64,000 nt of DNA from Brachypterus glaber (Eukaryota; Arthropoda; Insecta; Coleoptera; Kateretidae): assembly GCA_958510825.1 (NCBI GenBank), contig OY294048.1, positions 36,359,026 to 36,423,025 on the forward strand, read 5' to 3'. Shown in pieces: positions 37,001 through 43,000 of this stretch. The notes beneath the pieces are model-generated. The model did no database searches, was not told where the DNA came from, and saw nothing but the letters and a program-made list of their open reading frames with translations. Each line of letters opens with the position of its first letter. Positions within the stretch are counted from its first letter, which is position 1. The position numbers were made by a program, and so were the translations under genes.

Positions 37001-40000
37001 GTAGTACCACCATGTGTGTCTTTTTTCAAGGCGTTTACATATCAGTATATCTCAAAATGGGTCTAACTTGAGTTACAACCTTGTTGCTTGGGAGTGTCGA
37101 TATGTTGCCATAGACCGGAATGGTATAAATTACATAGTCCATAATGGTAATATTTTGCATAGACCGGAACAGTAAAAATTACATAGTCCATAATGGTAAT
37201 ATTTTGCATAGACCGGAACGGTAAAAATTACATAGTCCAGAATGGTAATATTTTGCATAGACCGGAAAGCTAAAAAATACATAGTCCAGAATGGTTTGGA
37301 CTTTTTTTACATAGAGCCTTGAAATTTGAAAAAAAATATTTACTACTAAAACTCCAAACGAAAATGTTTGTTCCAAATTACAAGTCTCTGTGTCAAAGCT
37401 TTTTTGAAATATCGTAACGTAAAGTTCATTTGGTTTATTAAACCAAACGATTTGCACCGTTAATACGAGTATAAACTGCTTACATCTTTCCTTAAAGATC
37501 TATTGGTTGATAAAGATCGTAATTTATAATGAATGTAAATTTTAGGCCACAAATAAAGCATTTAAATATCGTACATAATAATAATATTTACCTTTTTTTA
37601 CACTTTTAACACTTAACCTAGCAGCATGCGGCGCTATCTCTCTAACAATAACAATATTAAACGGTCCGTCTTATGATGCGACGCCTTCTTGATTATTGTC
37701 CAAAGCGCACGCGCGTCTTAAAATAACATAGCCCGACATTGTAAAATCATGTAAAAATATGTAAATCAATGTAAATATATTTTTTACATTATTTTACATT
37801 ATTTTACATTATTTTACATTATTTTACATTATTTTACATTATTTTACATAAATTCATGAATTATGCATAGTTCAGAATAGTAAATTTACTATTCCGTACT
37901 ATGTAAATTCATGTATTTTTACATTATTTTACATGCAGTTTTTACAGTGTAAACCATAATATATAAAATAAACCAGTTCACAAGAAATTGTTTATTCATG
38001 CGTATGGCAATTAACTATTCATGCGTTAATTTAGTAACTAATTAAAATTCGAAATAAATTTATAACATTTTCAATACATAGGTAACATAGTCAAATAATT
38101 ATTTTATTCACATAGATACAGTGCGTGTCAAAAGTTCGCCCCCTTTAGCTTTTACTCTACGAGGGTGTTCCATTTAAAAATCAAAAGTTGAGGTCATTTC
38201 CGGCGAAACCGGAAGTGACAGTTTTTTTTTTACAATATCAAGTGGATTTAGTTCGATCATCTTGCAACCCTAATTTTTTTCATAAATTTATTTAGGGCGT
38301 CCTATAGATCATTTTACAGAATTTTTAAAAAATCTACCGCTTGTTTCTAAAGATTTAATCAAAGCCTTGGCGGTTAAAATCTGTTAAAAACCAAAACAGT
38401 TAGGATGGTTTGTACAGGTGGCCGAAAACAGAAAAATTTTCATGCAGCAACGTCCTTGATCAGCTCTTGATCTGAAACTAGCAGGAATTAAAAACTTTTA
38501 TATCCCGAATTATTGTCCCAGAGGATGTTAATCTTGATCATATAACTTACAGGCAAATCTATTTTTCACTCTGATTCTAGAATCTGATAAAAAAATAGAT
38601 AAAAAATTAATATTTAGATACATTTAATTTTTAAATAAAAAACGACGGACCGGTAGGTTGTTTTAAATTTTTGTAAAAATGATCTATAGGACGCCCTGAA
38701 TAAATTTATGAAAAAAAATTAGGGTTGAAATATGATCGAACTAAATACTCTCAGACAGGCGCCGTGTTTAATTACTTACATCCTTTAAATTCCATTTTGA
38801 TAAGTTAATAAACAAAAAAGTTATAGGGGTGTCCAGTATTTTGTCCCCCCGGGGGTGGAGTTAATTTTTTTTACTATTAGATTCAGTTTCGTCGACCCCA
38901 AAAACCTTTATATACCAATTTTGAAGAAAACATTAAAAACATTTAAAAATATTTACACCCTCACCCCCTCGGGGGTAAAGTTAGATTTTTTTTATTATCA
39001 GATTCAATTTCAGCAACCTCAAAAAACCCCTATATAGCAATTTTCAAAATTTTCTAAAAAAAAATTTATTTTTCCCCATTTGCCCGCCTTGCCGCCTTTA
39101 CCAAAAGCAATCCCGAGAGAGAACTTTTGGTAACATACCTGTATGCCAAATTTCAAGTCTCTAGCGTAAGGCGTTCTTAAGTTATCGTGCCCACAAGATT
39201 TCCCGGACTGAACGACCGACCGATTACCGAGCGACAATTTTTTTTTTTGCTTGAAATTGATTTATATCGACATAAAACGTCATAAAACGCAAATATACGT
39301 AGAAAAAAAATGAAAATTTTCAAAATGGGAAAGCAATAAACATAGTGTATAAATTAAAAAAAAATCCTGCGAAATTACGTGCAGGCACAAAGCTTTTATC
39401 TATATAATGAAGTGTATAATATATACGGTATATTTTACTCAAAGCCCTTAGTGACACATACCACTGCCAATTTCCCATCGGTAATTCCATCTACTTGATA
39501 TAATTAAATAGATAGGGTACAAAGGTTCTATTTGATGGACGGTATGCATGATGTATGTATGATGGACGGTGTTATGCAGTTTAAACTTCGATTTTATTAA
39601 AAAGCGACATCTTCTGCTTTGGGAAACTAAAAAACTCTGCTGCCAACAAAATAATACTTTCCCCTAAAGGCTTAGGTTCATTAAAATAAAAAAAATAAAA
39701 AATTAAAAACAATTTTTTTTTTCAAAAAAAGTTTTTTTTTTCGTAAAACGAAAAATAAATTAAAAAAATATTTTGTTGAAAAAAAATGTTTTTATCCCAT
39801 TTTACCCCCTTATCCAACCCGATTTTTAAGAAAAACAATCCCAGCCTAGAACTTTGGATAATCAACCTGTGGTCCAAATTTGAAACCTTTAGCCCGAAGC
39901 GTTCTTGAGTTATAGTGGTAATAAATTTCCGGACACACAGACTGACAGACCGACCGACAGACATATTTTTTTTTTACGGAAATCATATTTTTTGGATATA

Positions 40001-43000
40001 AAACGTCCAGAAACGTAAAAAAGCAATAAATTTTTTTCGAATTTTACTAACGCAGCTCCGCTTCGGTCCACAAAATACGACCTCATACAGAAAAATTCAC
40101 TTAGGGGCTGTCAATATATTACGTAACGCGCCTAGGGGGATGGGGGGGTCAGAGAAATTGTTACAGTTTGTGACGGGGGGGAGGGGGGGGTCTAGGTAAA
40201 CGTTACGTAACGGAATTTAATAAATTTAATGTTTATTTCCTAAGATTGGCAGATGTATTTTTATTTCAACATAAATTACTATTTAGTGGCCCATAATTCC
40301 CTTTTTCATACAAAAATTGACGAAACTATGCATATTTAAATAATATTGTAATTAGTAAAAAAACTGTTGACATTGATATTAAAAAAAATCTTACGGCCCT
40401 GTTCTTGCGTGATCTTGCCGATGAATCATCAGCGATGATACATTTTCGCGCGGAATGTGTACTCACAGAACACCAATGTGTGTACTATTTTGTGTAGCTG
40501 TGCATAAACAATATACGTGTTATATGTGACACTCAGTGTAAAAAGAGGTAGCTAGTATTTTTTCCCTGTGTGATATTGATTATGAAAAAGTTTGACTGAT
40601 TTTATCGTGTAAATTTTTTTTAAGGTTATGTCATACTATATTTTAGGTTCATGTTTGTTTTGTCGAGAAAAACGAATCAATAGTGAGAATACAGTTACAT
40701 TTATTGCGAAACAAAAATTTTATATTGTTACGCGTTACCCGGGGGGGGGGGGGGTGTTGGTAAATGTGAAAGTTTGTTACACAGGAAGGGGTAAATTATG
40801 TAATATATGGACAGCCCCTTATCTCTACTAGGAGCGCAAATAACTATTGAGAACTTTTATATTAATGTTAGCGCCTTCGCCATAATTGTAAATATCAAAT
40901 AAGATTAGCACTTTATAGTCTAAGAGCTGGTGACCATTTTTATTTCATTATTTGCTCCCAGCTGTATTTTATATATGGCTTAAAGTGCATTCAAATTAAG
41001 CTACTTGCAAATTGTCCGGTCCTGGATCGGGTTCCTTTGGATGCTAGAAGCTTCAAAAAGGTGGTGAAATGAGGTACCCGAAAAATTTATTTTTAACTTA
41101 CTGAGGCTGGGTTTATCAAGTTGCAGCTAAATTTAGCTGACACACAATAACCATAGCAACTCCAACCAAAATCCAGAATTTGCTCTTAACTGAGACTTTT
41201 TAGATAAAGTTTTAACTGTACATTGATAAACTGGGCCTGAGTCAAACACATTACTATTATTATAGTTTTCACAGTTTTACACAATTATTTAGTAGGGTAA
41301 AAAAGCTTTTATATGTCAACACTAAAAATTCTAATGAATTATCACTTTTTAAAGACTGTTCTTACACCTTGGTCCTAGAATTATTGTGTATAACTATGAA
41401 AATAGCTTAATCTGACTGTAATAAATGTAATGTATATGACTCGGCAAGTTAAAAATAGATTTGGTAGCTCATTGCCAGAGTTTTGGAGCTTCTAGCAGCC
41501 AAAGGAACTGGAATCCGAGCCTAGAAATTTGAAAATAGCATAATTTGAATGTACTTTAAGACATATATGAAATACAGCTCTCCGACCACTATTAGTAAAA
41601 TGCTTTTTAATAAATAGTAAAATATTAAATACTATAATACTACTCCTTTATTTCACGAATCGGTTATATCCAAGTATTCTGCAAATCTAGTTTTTTTTTT
41701 ATAATTTTTGGTGGTTTTACGATATTAATTACTAATTAATTAGCATAAAATCTATTCGATTTCATAATAAACCCAAATTATTTACATTTTGGAATAACGA
41801 AGAATGTAGGACAAATAAATTTTGGGCACTCATAACTTGAAGGTGATGAAAAAACAGATTTTGCATTTTAGCCTGTCGTTCTATATCACCATCCAGTTGC
41901 ACTACAGAGATATAATCCACATTAATTAGACCGTGTTACAATGAAAAAAGACTGCATTTTAGAAATGTCTTTTTTCCTCTGTGGGATATTCTGTTCCGAA
42001 CATTTTTTAAATGGACAGCTAAGTGTGCATAATTAAAGTCTTAAATTACGTGTACTTTAAGGTGGTTCAAAAAAAAGTTGGAATTTTTCTGTTCCTCGAG
42101 GATAAAGCTCATTTTGGTGAGTTAATATCCCGCAAAAAAAATTAAAAATTTGGAGTATATTTGACACCCTCGCGAGGGTGCAAGTTTTGGCAACTTATCC
42201 ATCCACGGTGGGTTCGAAGTGATTTTAAAATGCTCGCTACCTTATAAATCCCTATTTAGGGATCGAATCCAAAAATAAAAATAATCGCTTGCCCCATTTT
42301 TTTTTTTAAATAAGGAAGTAACCGGAAAAACATGAAATTATGAAGCAAAAAATTAAGTTTTTGCTCAAATGACCTGAAATTTTTAGAATATAGTTTTTAT
42401 ATATATACTGCTTAAGTTGTGATATAAAAATCAACAAAATTCCGCTTTAATAACACCTCAAAAAATTGCGTTAATCCCAAAAAATCGTGTATTTTACATA
42501 CTTTTGATAATTTTGGCGTAACGGTCAATATTTTTAAAAAACACAATTTTTTGGATTTATGCCCTATTTTGAGGTTTTAATAAAGCAGAATTCTGTTGAT
42601 TTTTGTCACAACTTAAGCAGTATACAAAAACTATATTCTGAAAATTTTAGGTCATTTGAGGAAACGCTTAATTTTTTGCTTCATAATTTTAAGTTTTTCC
42701 GGTTATTTCCTCATTAAAAATTGGGGCAAACGATTATTTTTATTTTTGGATTTTTTACTAACATTCGATCCCTAAATAAGGATTTTTTAGGTAGCGAGCA
42801 TTTTAGTTAAAATCACTTCGAACCCATATGGTTAAGATAAAGTGCCAAAACTTGCACCCTCGTGAGGGAGTGGTAAATATAATTCAATATTTTTTATTTT
42901 TTTTTTGTGGGATATTAACTTATCAAAATAAGCTTTATCCTTCGTGAGCAGCAAAAAATGCCAACTTTTTTATTATGAACCACCCTAATTTACATATATT

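Larger units (their letters stand above)
36677..37949 (+). mobile_element. 1273-bp element with CAC(G/T)GTAAAAA ends and internal tandem arrays
   Basis: Ends CACGGTAAAAATAAATTACA and, inverted, GCAGTTTTTACAGTG, with TA on each side (36675-36676, 37950-37951). It contains a 49-bp tandem array, a 10-bp array and a piece of the foldback family at 36828-36893. Words ATTACATAGTCC and TTACAT recur through it. Confidence 0.7.

Noticed and set aside
37179..37457. 92-codon open frame with repeated [16 protein letters not shown] words
   Set aside because: It is a read-through of the 49-bp minisatellite; no independent coding evidence.
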